A stretch of DNA of 64,000 bases from Adlercreutzia hattorii. Its GTDB lineage: Bacteria; Actinomycetota; Coriobacteriia; Coriobacteriales; Eggerthellaceae. Positions 26,623-34,726 of the stretch are shown piece by piece. The stretch covers positions 2,217,001-2,281,000 of the forward strand of contig NZ_AP022829.1 in NCBI RefSeq assembly GCF_011405655.1. The letters are read 5' to 3'. The notes under the pieces are model-generated. The model worked only from the letters and a program-made list of their open reading frames with translations. It was not told the origin of the DNA and did no database searches. The position numbers and the translations under genes are program-made. The number at the start of each line of letters is the position of its first letter. Within the stretch, counting starts at the first letter, position 1.

Positions 26623-29515
26623 CCCGAACATCTCGCGGGAGCCGCGGCAGGACGTGGCACCCACCATCGTGGACGCCGCTCCCACGCTCGTGGACATCGA
26701 CTCCACCGCCCCCGTCCTCTCCGGTGCCGACCTTCCCTTCCAAGGCGACGGAGACCGCACCTTCACCCTGCACACCGCCGACGTCATCGGAGCCGGCGGC
26801 CAGGGCACGGTCGTCGCCACCACCGATGAGGAGGGCCGCACCTTCGTCGCTAAGATCGCCTACCAGCCCCACGCCGTGCGCGACCGCCTCGCACGCCGGG
26901 CCGTGCTCGGCTACCTGCGGCGCCTCATGGCCGAACACCCCCTCGGTGAGGAGCACTTCCGCGAGACGCACCTCATGCCCCTGTACGCCACGGGCCAGAT
27001 CAGCGACGAGGTGCCGGGGCTCGGCGAGTCCACCTACGATGTGGTCGTCATGCCCCTGTGCGACGACGCCTTCACCCGCGACGGCGCCTCCTTCGAAGAG
27101 CTGCGCGACAGGATCATTCCACAGGCCGCCAGCGCGCTTGCGCATCTGCACGACGAGGGCATCGTGCACCGCGACGTGAAGCCGAAGAACCTCTATCTTC
27201 TAGAAGGCGAGGTGGTGCTCGGCGACTTCGGCATCTCCTCGGTGCTGGAAGAGGGCCGCGATACCGGCGCCACCAAGGTGGACCGCCGCACGCCGGGCTA
27301 CTCGCCCCATTCCTCGGTGGTGCAGCGTGAGAACGACTGGTACGCGCTCGGCTACACCATCTGGACGCTGTACAACGGCGGCCGTCACCCGCACCAGACG
27401 CTCATCGACGGCGACGACCTGTCGGCGGTGCTCGCCGGCGGCCGTCCCGTAGCCTTCGAGGCCCGCGCGCCCGAGCATGAGACGCTGGGCCAGCTCATCT
27501 ACGGGCTCACCTACGCCCATCCCCAGGGGCGCCTCGGTTACGAGGACATCCAGCGCTGGCTGGCCGACCCGGACGCGTTTCGCTACCGCGACCCGCTGGA
27601 CGCCGCCGCCATGGCGGGGCCAGCGGGCTATCAGTTCGAAGGCAAGGTCTACGAGAGTCGTGCTACCCTGGTCACGGCGCTGGCGAATAATTGGGAGAAA
27701 GCCAAGCGCCACCTGTACACCCACGGGTTGGAAGACTACTTCCGCAAACTCGGCGAGACAGATCTGGCCGTGGCCCTGAACGACATCACCGACCGCGATC
27801 CGGACACGCTGCCCGAGGACGAGAACGGCGACGAGGATCTGGGGCTTTCCCGGGCGCTTACGCTCATCGACCCGGCGCGCGGCGCTGTCTTCTGGAGGGG
27901 CGAGGCCGTCGTGCCCGGGGCCTCCGCCGTAGATGCCCTGTTCGCGCGAGCCTCGGCCACGCCGCTCGGCTTCTACCGCCTTATCGCCGACGAGGAAGCG
28001 GTGCGCGACCTTCTGGGCATCGTGGCCGTGGCCGGCTTTTCGGGCCCGGCCCGCGCCGGACTTAAGTGGCTGCGCGAGCACGAGGGCGCGAATGCGGGCG
28101 AGAAGGTGGACCGCGTGCTGGCGGTGCTGGAGGCCACGGCGGCCGACAAGCAAGCCGTGCGCGCCTTCGCCGTCCGCTACGGAAGCGACGGCTGGGCGGC
28201 GTGGGTGCAGCGGAACTTGAAGGCCTACCACGGGCGCACCGGCGCCGGAGACAGGCTCATCCGGGCCGTGGGCTCCACGGCCGTGGACGACTCCGCCCCT
28301 CTTGCCGCCACCGCCGAGGCCCGCGCCCGCCTGGTTCAGCGCGCCGACGACATGGCCGCCCACACCGAGGCGAGCCCGCACATCCACCACTTCGGCATCG
28401 TCCGCGCAAGCGAGGCGGTGGTGCCCGCCACGGCTGCCGGCTACTTCACCGCGGAGCTGTTCGGCCGCCCCGTGCCCCGAGGCTTCGTCACCGAGCTCAT
28501 GGAGGTCTCCGCTACCGATAAGGGCGCCGTGGCCTGGGCCCGCAAGCACCTGCGCGGTGCCCGCAGCGACACCCTTGCCGAGGACGCCGTCGCGGCCCTG
28601 GAGGAGGCCGCTTCCCAGATAGATGCGCTGGCCGACGCCGAGGGAAAGCACGCTCCTGTGGACGGCCTTTCCAAACCCGCCTTTTTCGGACGGCTCGTCC
28701 TCGCGGTCGCCTTCGTCCTTTTGGTGTGCTTCGTCACGCCCCGCTTCACCTTCGGAAGCTGGAAGAACGGCGTCGTGAACGCCGGCGAGCCGCTCGCCAC
28801 GGCGGCCACGGTGCTCATCTCCCCCACCGGCATGGGAGAAAACTCGGTGTACCCGGACGCGCTCTGGGACATCTCGGCCGTGCCCACGGCCACCTTCACC
28901 GGAGCGGCGCTCCTCGGTTTTCTGGCGGCGGCCGCCACCGTGCTCGCCCCCAAGTTCGCCAGCGCCGCCTTCGCCATCCGCGGCGTGCGCACCCGCGGGC
29001 AGACGCGCCGGCGCGCCACGGCCCTGCGCAAGGAGGCGGCCCGCATTGCGGAAGGCGGCGGCGAGGCCGCCTGCTGGATCACCGGCAACGAGGAAGGGCC
29101 CGTCCCGGTGGCCCGAGACACGAGCGCGTTCATCGCGAAGACCCGGGCGCGCCGGCACCCCGAGGCCACCGCCACGGCCCTTTCCAAAGGGTTTTTCTGG
29201 GGCGGGGCGCTCATCGCGGCGGCCGGCGTCACCATCGTCACCGCCTCGGGACTGGGCTATGGCGCCTGGGCCGACCTGGCCAGCGAGACCGGTTGGTACT
29301 TCCTGCAGGACCAGCTCATCTGGGGTATCGCCTACTGCGGCCTGGCCGCCCTCTCCTTCGCCGTCATCGCCGTCGCGCGGCGCGAGCATCCCACCATGGT
29401 CACGCTGACGCTTCTGACCATCGCCTGCGTCATCCCCTTCCTCGTCCTGTTCGCAGGCACCATCGGCATCTTCATCGTCGTCCTGTACTTCATCTTCTCC
29501 CTCTTCCGCCGCTAG
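26612..29515 (+). CDS. Large membrane Ser/Thr protein kinase
   Basis: 967 residues. The N-terminal kinase domain has P-loop GAGGQG (60-65), lysine in FVAK (81), catalytic HRDVKPKN (186-193), DFG (205-207), a TPGYSPHSS activation/P+1 segment and DWYALGYTIW. The middle (about 300-690) is helical and unassigned. Five hydrophobic segments follow (about 693-712, 760-780, 863-883, 905-922, 938-965). The kinase therefore faces the cytoplasm and is anchored at its C-end, unlike PknB-type kinases, and has no PASTA repeats. ATG 26612 has GGAG six bases upstream and overlaps the AAA+ gene; a Met 21 bp earlier is less well placed. The FHA protein is its probable reader. No PP2C phosphatase is encoded nearby. 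Confidence 0.93.
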   Translation: MAASPNISREPRQDVAPTIVDAAPTLVDIDSTAPVLSGADLPFQGDGDRTFTLHTADVIGAGGQGTVVATTDEEGRTFVAKIAYQPHAVRDRLARRAVLGYLRRLMAEHPLGEEHFRETHLMPLYATGQISDEVPGLGESTYDVVVMPLCDDAFTRDGASFEELRDRIIPQAASALAHLHDEGIVHRDVKPKNLYLLEGEVVLGDFGISSVLEEGRDTGATKVDRRTPGYSPHSSVVQRENDWYALGYTIWTLYNGGRHPHQTLIDGDDLSAVLAGGRPVAFEARAPEHETLGQLIYGLTYAHPQGRLGYEDIQRWLADPDAFRYRDPLDAAAMAGPAGYQFEGKVYESRATLVTALANNWEKAKRHLYTHGLEDYFRKLGETDLAVALNDITDRDPDTLPEDENGDEDLGLSRALTLIDPARGAVFWRGEAVVPGASAVDALFARASATPLGFYRLIADEEAVRDLLGIVAVAGFSGPARAGLKWLREHEGANAGEKVDRVLAVLEATAADKQAVRAFAVRYGSDGWAAWVQRNLKAYHGRTGAGDRLIRAVGSTAVDDSAPLAATAEARARLVQRADDMAAHTEASPHIHHFGIVRASEAVVPATAAGYFTAELFGRPVPRGFVTELMEVSATDKGAVAWARKHLRGARSDTLAEDAVAALEEAASQIDALADAEGKHAPVDGLSKPAFFGRLVLAVAFVLLVCFVTPRFTFGSWKNGVVNAGEPLATAATVLISPTGMGENSVYPDALWDISAVPTATFTGAALLGFLAAAATVLAPKFASAAFAIRGVRTRGQTRRRATALRKEAARIAEGGGEAACWITGNEEGPVPVARDTSAFIAKTRARRHPEATATALSKGFFWGGALIAAAGVTIVTASGLGYGAWADLASETGWYFLQDQLIWGIAYCGLAALSFAVIAVARREHPTMVTLTLLTIACVIPFLVLFAGTIGIFIVVLYFIFSLFRR

Positions 29516-29524
29516 GAGCGCCCC

Positions 29525-29935
29525 ATGAGCACCGATACGCCTTCAACCGACACTGCCGACGTAAGCTCCGCCGCCTCTCTGGCCACCCTGGTGCACCGTC
29601 GCCAGAACCTGCAGATCCTCGCCACCTTCGCCGCCCTCGTGGCGCTTGTGCTGCTGCTCAACCTCACGCCGGTGCCGGGCTGGGTGTGCTCGTTCATCGA
29701 GCTGGAGCCCGACGTTCCCGCCGACCTGCTCGGCGAGGCCTACTGGGACGACTGCTTCGGCGGCCCTCTGGGCGATTTCGCCGCCGGGTCGCTTCCCCGC
29801 CCCGAGCATTTGAGCTACGCCCCCGAGGCCGACCAGTTCCTCGCCGAACTGGAAAAGCTCGCCGCCCAAGAAGAGGTCATCGAAGCCGCAGAAGCCGAGC
29901 AAGCGGAGGCGGAACAGAGTGAAAAGGAGTCTTGA
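29525..29935 (+). CDS. Small single-pass membrane protein, last gene of the kinase/AAA+ cluster
   Basis: 136 residues, no family recognised. A Ser/Thr-rich N-end (STDTPSTDTADVSS) suits phosphorylation and FHA binding, though this is inference. One transmembrane helix follows (about 31-49), then an acidic region with two cysteines (WVCSF, DDCFGG), then a Glu/Ala-rich helical tail. TAGGAG, made partly from the kinase stop codon, lies just before ATG 29525. The spacing of 9 bp from the kinase gene shows it belongs to the same operon. Confidence 0.8.
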   Translation: MSTDTPSTDTADVSSAASLATLVHRRQNLQILATFAALVALVLLLNLTPVPGWVCSFIELEPDVPADLLGEAYWDDCFGGPLGDFAAGSLPRPEHLSYAPEADQFLAELEKLAAQEEVIEAAEAEQAEAEQSEKES

Positions 29936-30372
29936 GAGATTCGCCCTAGTTACGCGCCTTTTATGCCCAGCCGATCAATCTGCGCCCGCGCGAACACCTC
30001 GATATCTCGCAGCTTCGAAAGGGTCGCTCCCAGAGCGTCTTCCGTAATCTCACAACAAGCGCAACCAGAACGGCGAAAAGGATATAGGGAATCACCTTGA
30101 TGAATTCATCCTAGCACGCAGGCGGCAGAGCACCAGCAACTATTGCGCACTTATAGGTTGCCCTTGGTGCGGATCAGTGTAATAGAGACGCTCCGGCGGC
30201 AAAAAACCAACGACTGACCTCTTCGAACCTGACATTGCGAATGGTCACAGACAATCTGACCCGTCCACGCCCGTACGGCGACGGGAACGGGCGTGATTTG
30301 GTAGACTGAGCCGGAACAATTACCAGGGCGCGAAGTGCGCGCCCTGCCGACCGTCGCGAGCGAGGAGCCGCC
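29936..30372. other. 437-bp gap between the kinase cluster and the PFL gene
   Basis: No confident gene. The left part holds the minus-strand fragment listed at 29961-30095. The right part has a 9-bp hairpin, CACGCCCGT (30266-30274) / ACGGGCGTG (30287-30295), 77 bp before the PFL start, which may be a leader or terminator structure. Base composition is less GC-rich than the flanking genes. No tRNA or known riboswitch was seen. Confidence 0.5.
29961..30095 (-). pseudogene. Possible small membrane ORF or decayed gene remnant
   Basis: A GTG-started 44-codon frame encodes one hydrophobic helix (IPYILFAVLVALVVRL) and a basic tail. The frame also stays open for a few codons upstream of the GTG. In another frame the same DNA ends with a natural-looking C-terminus (ALGATLSKLRDIEVFARAQ, then IDRLGIKGA and a stop at 29951-29953). 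Two protein-like frames in succession suggest a frameshifted remnant of a larger gene, but a true small membrane protein cannot be excluded. Confidence 0.3.
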
Positions 30373-31737
30373 ATGCAGATCACCCCTGCCGAAGTTGCCG
30401 AGACCCTAGCCATGGTGTCCAAGCAGAACTTGGACATCCGCACCATCACGTTGGGCATCAACCTGCGTGGCTGCGTGGACGCCGACGTCAATGCGCTGGC
30501 CTCGAAGGTTTACGACCGCATGACCTCGGCCGCCGAGAAGCTCGTACCCACCGCCGAGCAGCTCGAGCGCGAGTTCGGCATCCCCATCGTGAATAAGCGC
30601 ATCTCGGTCACCCCCATCGCGGAGATCTGCGCCGCGGTGACCGCCGACGACCTCACGCCCGTGGCCGTGGCCATGGACCGCGCCGGCAAGGAGGTGGGCG
30701 TCGATTTCGTCGGTGGCTTCTCGGCGCTCGTGCACAAGGGCGCCACCCGGGCCGATCACAAGCTCATGGACTCCATCCCCACCGCGCTCGCCGCTACCGA
30801 CCGCGTCTGCGCCTCCGTGAACGTGGGCAGCACGCGTGCCGGCATCAACATGGACGCCGCCTTCAAGATGGCCGGCGTCATCAAGCGCGCCGCCGAGCTC
30901 ACCGCCGACCGGCAGTGCATCGGAGCCGGCAAGCTCGTCGTGTTCTGCAACGCCGTGGAGGACAACCCCTTTATGGCCGGCGCCTTCCACGGCTCCGGCG
31001 AGGCCGACGAAGTGGTGAACGTGGGCGTGTCCGGCCCCGGCGTCGTGCGCGCCGTGCTCGCCGACCTGCCGAAGGAAGCGGACCTCACCACTGTGGCCGA
31101 GGCCATTAAGGCCACGGCCTTCAAGATCACCCGCGCCGGCGAGCTCATGGCCCGCGAGGCCTCGCGCCGCCTCGGTGTGCAGCAGGGCATCCTGGATCTG
31201 TCGCTCGCCCCCACCCCGGCCGAGGGGGACTCCGTGGCCGAGATTCTGGAGGCCATCGGCGTGGGTCAGTGCGGAGGCCCCGGCACCACGGCGGCGCTCG
31301 CCATGCTGAACGACGCCGTGAAGAAGGGCGGCGTCATGGCGTCGTCTTCGGTGGGCGGCCTGTCCGGCGCCTTCATCCCCGTGTCTGAGGACGCCGGCAT
31401 GATCCGCGCCGCTGAGGACGGGGCGCTTTCCATCGAGAAGCTGGAGGCCATGACCTGCGTGTGCTCCGTGGGCCTCGACATGATCGCCGTGCCGGGCGAC
31501 ACCACCCAGGAGGCCATCTTTGGCATCATCGCCGACGAGTGCGCCATCGGCATGATCAACAGCAAGACCACGGCCGTGCGCCTCATCCCCGCCATCGGCT
31601 GCCAAGTCGGCGACCAGCTGGACTTCGGCGGCCTTCTCGGCTACGCCCCGGTCATGCCCGTGAACCCCTACGCCGGCACCGTCTTCGCCCACCGCGGCGG
31701 CCGCATGCCCGCCCCCTTGAACTCGCTGAAGAACTAG
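30373..31737 (+). CDS. PFL (UPF0210/DUF711) family protein
   Basis: 454 residues over the full length of the UPF0210/DUF711 family, whose members have a pyruvate-formate-lyase-like barrel fold but unproven activity. Recognisable stretches are [56 protein letters not shown], and [12 protein letters not shown]. Cysteines are conserved in GQCGGPG and [15 protein letters not shown] lies six bases before ATG 30373. In many genomes this gene follows a small ACT-domain gene (UPF0237); that partner is not present here. No link to the radical SAM protein of the upstream cluster is evident. Confidence 0.93.
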   Translation: MQITPAEVAETLAMVSKQNLDIRTITLGINLRGCVDADVNALASKVYDRMTSAAEKLVPTAEQLEREFGIPIVNKRISVTPIAEICAAVTADDLTPVAVAMDRAGKEVGVDFVGGFSALVHKGATRADHKLMDSIPTALAATDRVCASVNVGSTRAGINMDAAFKMAGVIKRAAELTADRQCIGAGKLVVFCNAVEDNPFMAGAFHGSGEADEVVNVGVSGPGVVRAVLADLPKEADLTTVAEAIKATAFKITRAGELMAREASRRLGVQQGILDLSLAPTPAEGDSVAEILEAIGVGQCGGPGTTAALAMLNDAVKKGGVMASSSVGGLSGAFIPVSEDAGMIRAAEDGALSIEKLEAMTCVCSVGLDMIAVPGDTTQEAIFGIIADECAIGMINSKTTAVRLIPAIGCQVGDQLDFGGLLGYAPVMPVNPYAGTVFAHRGGRMPAPLNSLKN

Positions 31738-31888
31738 CGGCTCGAAAACCATGATCTGCGCTTCCCTCGCGTCAAAATGCACCACGAATCGAGAACGGAA
31801 AATCGCCTAACCGGGGTGCGTGATTTTGTTGCCGACTATTTCCCGGTAGGTAGTTCCAAAAGACTAGCCGTGCAACTATAATAGAGGC

Positions 31889-31992
31889 ATACCAGCAAAG
31901 CCCGCTTCCTTCGTCATCCAAAACTCAGGTAGCACGGGCGGCGCAGGTGCAGTTGAATTAGAAGGGCCAGTTAGCGCTGGCCCTTTCTCTTT
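31889..31992 (+). ncRNA. Candidate small RNA with own promoter and terminator
   Basis: In the 364-bp gap 31738-32101, which holds no gene, a promoter-like TTCCAA (31854-31859), 17 bp, TATAAT (31877-31882) precedes about 75 unassigned bases and a terminator: AGGGCCAG (31963-31970) / CTGGCCCT (31977-31984) with a pyrimidine-rich tail TTCTCTTTA. The next gene begins 110 bp later and has its own TATAAT and AAGGAGG. The unit would make a transcript of about 100 nt. No start codon with a good ribosome site was seen in it. No known RNA family was recognised. Confidence 0.4.
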
Positions 31993-32008
31993 ATCAACCT
32001 CAAACTGT

Positions 32009-32063
32009 CACTTTTTCATTTTCGTCGCAAAGTACCCTGGACACTTTCTCATTTTCGTCGCAT
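32009..32063. repeat. Two copies of a 22-bp motif upstream of the DUF4143 ATPase gene
   Basis: CACTTTTTCATTTTCGTCGC+AA (32009-32030) and CACTTTCTCATTTTCGTCGC+AT (32042-32063), 33 bp apart. Related copies lie at 33572-33593 and 50002-50023. They sit immediately before the promoter TATAAT (32077-32082) of the ATPase gene, the usual place for an operator. Confidence 0.7.
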
Positions 32064-32101
32064 ACTAACGATAAGCTATAATCAGCGGCGAAGGAGGCAT
32101 C

Positions 32102-33469
32102 ATGCTGAAGCGAGCTGCCTACGAGCGACTTGTAAGTTGGAAGAAAGATCCCCACCACCGCGCTCTGCTTGTGGACGGTGCGCGACAGGTGGGAAAGACC
32201 TACCTCGTCCGCGCCTTCGCCCAGAGGCACTACGGCACCACCATTGAGATCAACTTCGTTGAGTCCCCCGAAGCGAAAGCCATCTTCGCGGGGAACCTCG
32301 ATGCCGATACCCTCATCCCCCAGCTCTCCGCATTCAGCGGCACCGCCCTCACGCCGGGAGACACGCTCATTTTCCTCGACGAGATCCAGGAGTGCCCGCG
32401 GGCGCGCACGGCCATCAAGTTCCTCGTGGAGGACGGCCGTTTCGATTACATCGAGTCCGGCTCTCTCCTCGGCGTCACCTACGAAAACGTACCCTCCCTC
32501 CCCGTCGGCTACGAGAGCGAGCTGACGCTTTATCCCCTTTCCTTCGAGGAATTCTGCTGGGCCCTCGGAGAAAACGAGACAGCCCTCGAGATGGCGCGCG
32601 CGTGTTTCAAGGAAGAAGCCGCCGTGCCCGCCGTCATCCACCAGAAGCTCATGGAGCTGCTCAAGTACTACTTGATAGTGGGCGGCATGCCGGCCGCCGT
32701 GGCCCGATTCGCCCAGACCCGCGACATCGCCCAAGTGCAGAGCGTCCAGAAGGACATCTTAAAGCTGTACCGGGCCGACATCGTGAAGTACGCCCGCAAC
32801 AAGGCCCACGTCGGCGCTATCTTCGACGCTATCCCTGCTGAGCTCAGCAAGAAGAACAAGCGCTTCAAGCTCTCCGACCTCGCAAAGTCGGCACGCAGCG
32901 AGCGCTACGAGAGCGACTTCATCTGGCTGGCCGACGCCGGCGTGGCGATCCCCTGTTACAACGTGACCGAGCTCGTGGCACCGCTGCGCCTCAACCGCCA
33001 GCACAGCGTCTTCAAGCTGTTTTTGTGCGACACGGGACTCCTCGTCGCCATGCTCGGCGACGGCGTGCCGTTCAAGGTACTCCAGGGAGAGCTTGACATC
33101 AACTGGGGCGCCATATTGGAGAACGCCTTCGCCCAAATGCTCACAGCCAACGGATTCGACGCGCTCTACTACGAGAAGGCCAAGCACGGAGAGATCGATT
33201 TCGTCGTGCAGAAGAGCGGTAAGGTGGTGCCCATCGAGGCGAAATCCGGCCGGATATTCCGCGCCCACGTCGCCCTCGACAACGTCCTGCGTGTCAAGGA
33301 GTGGGGGCTCGATTTCGCCTACGTCTTCTGCCGTGAGAACACGACGGTGGAAGTGGAAATTCCCGAGGGGCGCGACATCCAATGCGCCATCGCCTACATG
33401 CCCTGGTATATGCTCGCTTTCCTCAAACCCGACGCCCTTCCCGATTCCTTCGTCGTGGAGCTTCCCTGA
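32102..33469 (+). CDS. AAA ATPase with DUF4143 (archaeal-ATPase-like family)
   Basis: 455 residues. The N-terminal ATPase has the P-loop DGARQVGKTYL (Walker A) and LIFLDEIQECPRA (Walker B); ESGSLLG follows as a sensor element. The C-terminal DUF4143 part ends in a PD-(D/E)XK-like core: E-N-A-F, then GEIDFVVQ and VPIEAKSG, the pattern of a restriction-type nuclease fold. Proteins of this family are abundant in gut anaerobes and their role is unknown. AAGGAGG lies four bases before ATG 32102. Short repeats occur on both sides, and an unrelated AAA ATPase at 51388-52479 is likewise preceded by repeats. Confidence 0.9.
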   Translation: MLKRAAYERLVSWKKDPHHRALLVDGARQVGKTYLVRAFAQRHYGTTIEINFVESPEAKAIFAGNLDADTLIPQLSAFSGTALTPGDTLIFLDEIQECPRARTAIKFLVEDGRFDYIESGSLLGVTYENVPSLPVGYESELTLYPLSFEEFCWALGENETALEMARACFKEEAAVPAVIHQKLMELLKYYLIVGGMPAAVARFAQTRDIAQVQSVQKDILKLYRADIVKYARNKAHVGAIFDAIPAELSKKNKRFKLSDLAKSARSERYESDFIWLADAGVAIPCYNVTELVAPLRLNRQHSVFKLFLCDTGLLVAMLGDGVPFKVLQGELDINWGAILENAFAQMLTANGFDALYYEKAKHGEIDFVVQKSGKVVPIEAKSGRIFRAHVALDNVLRVKEWGLDFAYVFCRENTTVEVEIPEGRDIQCAIAYMPWYMLAFLKPDALPDSFVVELP

Positions 33470-33508
33470 CGGAAGGCGACCTAGGTGCTGCGCCCATTGC
33501 AGCTTCAG

Positions 33509-33558
33509 AACTTTGCATTTTTGCCATTTCGCCTCTTTTCAACTTTGCATTTTTGCCA
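33509..33558. repeat. Direct repeat downstream of the DUF4143 ATPase gene
   Basis: AACTTTGCATTTTTGCCA occurs at 33509-33526 and again at 33541-33558, 32 bp apart. The core TTGCATTTTTG is close to the complement of the 18-bp tandem repeat in front of the AAA gene at 51388. Confidence 0.65.
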
Positions 33559-33571
33559 TATTGGCCATATC

Positions 33572-33593
33572 CACTTTGTCAGTTTCATCGCAA
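33572..33593. repeat. Third copy of the 22-bp CACTTT-TCA motif
   Basis: CACTTTGTCAGTTTCATCGC+AA. It lies 123 bp upstream of the first mutarotase gene, in the same relative position as the fourth copy (50002-50023) before the second mutarotase gene. Confidence 0.7.
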
Positions 33594-33694
33594 GGCACGC
33601 TCGCCCTCGGTTTTCCCGGAGCAACGCGCTAGCATAGCCCCCAGAAAGCGCCCGCTGCATGCGGGCCCAACCCCCTTCGCCCAAGGAGCAAACG

Positions 33695-34006
33695 ATGACC
33701 AAGACGTTCAAGATGAAGCTGTACCCCGGCATGGAAGAGGAGTACGAGCGGCGGCACAACGAGCTGTGGCCCGAGATGATCGACATGATCCACGCCCACG
33801 GCGGCCGCAACTACACCATCGCGCTGGACCCGGACACGCTGACGCTGTTCGGCTACATCGAGATCGACGACCCCGAGCGGTGGGCCGCCGGCGCCGATAC
33901 GGCCATCAACCGGAAGTGGTGGGACTTCATGGCCGACATCATGGAGACCAACGAGGACAACTCGCCCGTTTCCATCGACCTGCCCGTGTTGTTCCACTTG
34001 GACTAG
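33695..34006 (+). CDS. rhaM: L-rhamnose mutarotase family protein, copy 1
   Basis: 103 residues. Family signatures are KMKLYPGMEEEYERRHNELWPEM, HAHGGRNYTIALD, LFGYIEIDDPERW and WWDFMADIMETN. The enzyme interconverts the anomers of L-rhamnose. No other rhamnose gene is in the window, so it may act on another sugar. AAGGAG precedes ATG 33695; an upstream Met in frame has no ribosome site. DNA from 33611 to 33966 differs at only three positions from 50042-50397, and the last 12 codons then differ sharply while the protein stays nearly the same. Confidence 0.9.
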   Translation: MTKTFKMKLYPGMEEEYERRHNELWPEMIDMIHAHGGRNYTIALDPDTLTLFGYIEIDDPERWAAGADTAINRKWWDFMADIMETNEDNSPVSIDLPVLFHLD

Positions 34007-34057
34007 GCGCAGAGAGCGCATGTGCGAGCAGGCGCTCCGCCCGGGCCATCCAACCGC

Positions 34058-34726
34058 CTAGATTTCTCCCAAATTCTGCAAAGCAACCGCATCTGCAGCG
34101 CGCAACGCCGCCTCACACGGCTCGATCGCGTAGTTCGGCTGCGTTATGACCGGATCGGGCATCGTGGCCACACGCTCGACCATGAGCGGATGATCGGCGA
34201 TGTCGTCGTAGATGCCGAAGTCCAAGGCCCGCTGGGGGCACGCCTCCACGCAAATCGGCCCGAGGCCGGCGGCGACGCGATCGAAGCACCCGTCGCACTT
34301 CTCGATGTGCGCACTCGCCTCGCTGAAACGCGGGGCGTGATAGGGGCACGACAGGGCGCACACCTGACATCCCGTGCAACGCGCGGCATCGACCCTCACG
34401 AACCCGAAATCGTCCTTGGCAATGGCATCGGAGGCGCAAAAGCGCAGGCAGACGGGATTCGTGCAATGGTTGCAGGACATGGAGACGTAGAAGGCGAACA
34501 CGTCGTGCTCCCACGCGCCCTCGTCGTTTTGGATCCAGGTTCCCCCCGCATACTCGTGCACAGTGCGGAAAGCCGGACCTGTGCCCAGATCATGGTAGTC
34601 CCGGCAGGCCATCTCGCAGGTCTTGCAGCCCGTGCAGCGCCGCTGGTCGAACGAGAAGCCGAACTGATGATGCGGGTCGCCCGAGGAACCCGCGCCAGAT
34701 ACGATCGGCATCTTCGCGCGCGTCAT
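34058..34726 (-). CDS. Four-cluster Fe-S electron transfer subunit of molybdoenzyme II
   Basis: 222 residues, DmsB/PsrB-like. The four cysteine sets are CTGCKTCEMAC, CNHCTNPVCLRFC, CTGCQVCALSC and CDGCFDRVAAGLGPICVEAC. No signal peptide. ATG 34726 overlaps the stop of the catalytic subunit by four bases (ATGA), so the pair is translated together. No NrfD or DmsC membrane gene follows; the minus-strand unit ends here. Confidence 0.93.
   Translation of the reverse strand: MTRAKMPIVSGAGSSGDPHHQFGFSFDQRRCTGCKTCEMACRDYHDLGTGPAFRTVHEYAGGTWIQNDEGAWEHDVFAFYVSMSCNHCTNPVCLRFCASDAIAKDDFGFVRVDAARCTGCQVCALSCPYHAPRFSEASAHIEKCDGCFDRVAAGLGPICVEACPQRALDFGIYDDIADHPLMVERVATMPDPVITQPNYAIEPCEAALRAADAVALQNLGEI

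Noticed and set aside
21908-29935. Reading the kinase/FHA/AAA+ cluster as a type VI secretion or tellurite-resistance (Ter) locus
   Set aside because: Those loci also combine kinase, FHA and Clp-like genes, but no sheath, tube, baseplate, TerD/TerC, vWA or PP2C gene is present.
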